Positions 63,329-64,000 of a stretch of 64,000 nt of DNA are shown piece after piece. This DNA is from Pseudoips prasinana (lineage: Eukaryota > Arthropoda > Insecta > Lepidoptera > Nolidae): positions 24,774,001 to 24,838,000 of the forward strand of contig OX621255.1 in the NCBI GenBank assembly GCA_951640165.1, written 5' to 3'. Under the pieces are notes generated by a model, which worked only from the letters and a program-made list of their open reading frames with translations, was not told the origin of the DNA and searched no databases. The position numbers and the translations under genes were made by a program. Each line of letters begins with the position of its first letter. Within the stretch, counting starts at the first letter, position 1.

Positions 63329-64000
63329 TGTCTTAATAATTGCGGTAGAGGAATTTGTTTAGTGTGCCTATCAGCGTTGATCCTTCCTGTTCACAACTAA
63401 TGATGTTGACTGTAAGTTGGTACTTGACGTTTGACAAATGTTAGTGATATTGACGTAATCGCCAATGTGAAGCAACTCAAGCAGCGCGTAGCGTAGCGGA
63501 ACAATATGGTAGTTTCATACGCCATTAGTATCGACTGATGTAAACAAAGTGATATTTACGTCTGTGCATTATAAAGTCTAGTTTCCATTACCCCAAATAC
63601 TTGTGACGTTATGATGTTTTAATTAGTTTTAGGAATCAAGATTTTAGCGCGAAAGTACATGTTAAGTCTTGTGATAACTAATTACGTCAGTTCTGATACG
63701 GTTATTACGCAGTTGTGATGTTATGCTTTTAAATAGATCAGTAAACAAATCTATTTTCTAAGTAACTAATTATTTAAAGGAAACAGTGGCTACATATTAT
63801 CGAATATCTTACAAATAACAAATGTTGACGCATTTATTCTAGTTGACCAAGTTTTAAAAACATAAAGAATGACGTAAATTAGAGACTTACTTTACCTATG
63901 AAATAAAAAAAAGGAAGAAGTTTGTATTATTTGGTACCTACCTATTAGGGTTTATACCCCGAAATTGGCAATATAGAGACTATACTCAGACACGGAAAAA
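63329..64000. other. No gene recognised
   Basis: Mostly unique-looking AT-rich DNA with scattered TGACGT-like motifs; no repeat family from the window. Confidence 0.4.

Overview
The window looks like AT-rich insect nuclear DNA, most probably from a moth or butterfly. The reason is its repeat content: tRNA-headed SINEs ending in (ATT)n, Helitron-like elements ending in CTAG, RTE-type LINE tails ending in (ATC)n or (ATG)n, the 'gggttccg' repeat, and the 'GTGGGTCACCTGATGGTAAG' repeat. I recognise these from lepidopteran genomes by memory only; no search was run. There is no operon, plasmid, phage or CRISPR structure. Most open frames are remnants of transposons or chance.

Only one conventional host gene is well supported: the last two exons (47666-47821 and 47910-48850, + strand) of a non-canonical poly(A) polymerase / terminal nucleotidyltransferase of the Cid1/TUT family, followed at once by an AATAAA signal. 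A second likely host locus is a TATA box, initiator and 10-codon signal-peptide-like first exon at 30679-30786 (+). A 77-bp possible exon at 10808-10884 and another at 49403-49612 (minus) are weak.

The rest is a dense mosaic of mobile DNA. Names used below are local labels. SINE-A and SINE-B have different tRNA-like heads but the same 3' tail. SINE-C ('CTAGCGGTAGCGTG' head), SINE-D ('CCCGCGACACAGGG' tail) and SINE-E are other tRNA-like families. 5S-SINE has a head resembling 5S rRNA. LINE-G, -H, -J, -K and -L are non-LTR fragments. RTE-tail and F5 are short LINE-like 3' ends. F6 is the 'CACCTGATGGTAAG' repeat. MITE-T (TA-flanked) and MITE-P (large palindrome) are small inverted-repeat elements.

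Region by region: 1-7 kb holds a SINE-A split by a Helitron, a palindromic MITE and LINE-G pieces. 7-20 kb holds RTE-tails, long hairpins, 5S-SINEs and a LINE inside a SINE. 20-31 kb holds SINE and Helitron clusters, the largest LINE reverse-transcriptase frame (25369-26292) and the candidate signal-peptide exon. 31-36 kb holds a three-level nest: SINE-C broken by a 3.1-kb terminal-inverted-repeat transposon with a decayed transposase-like gene, itself broken by a hAT-like element. 36-47 kb holds LINE-L with two insertions, decayed LINE RT pieces and SINE-Bs. 47-49 kb is the poly(A)-polymerase-like gene end. 49-64 kb is again repeats, ending in a 173-bp tandem array.

Several insertions can be ordered in time because target-site duplications or exact host junctions are visible. 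A second theme is the number of perfect short palindromes lying inside repeat copies.
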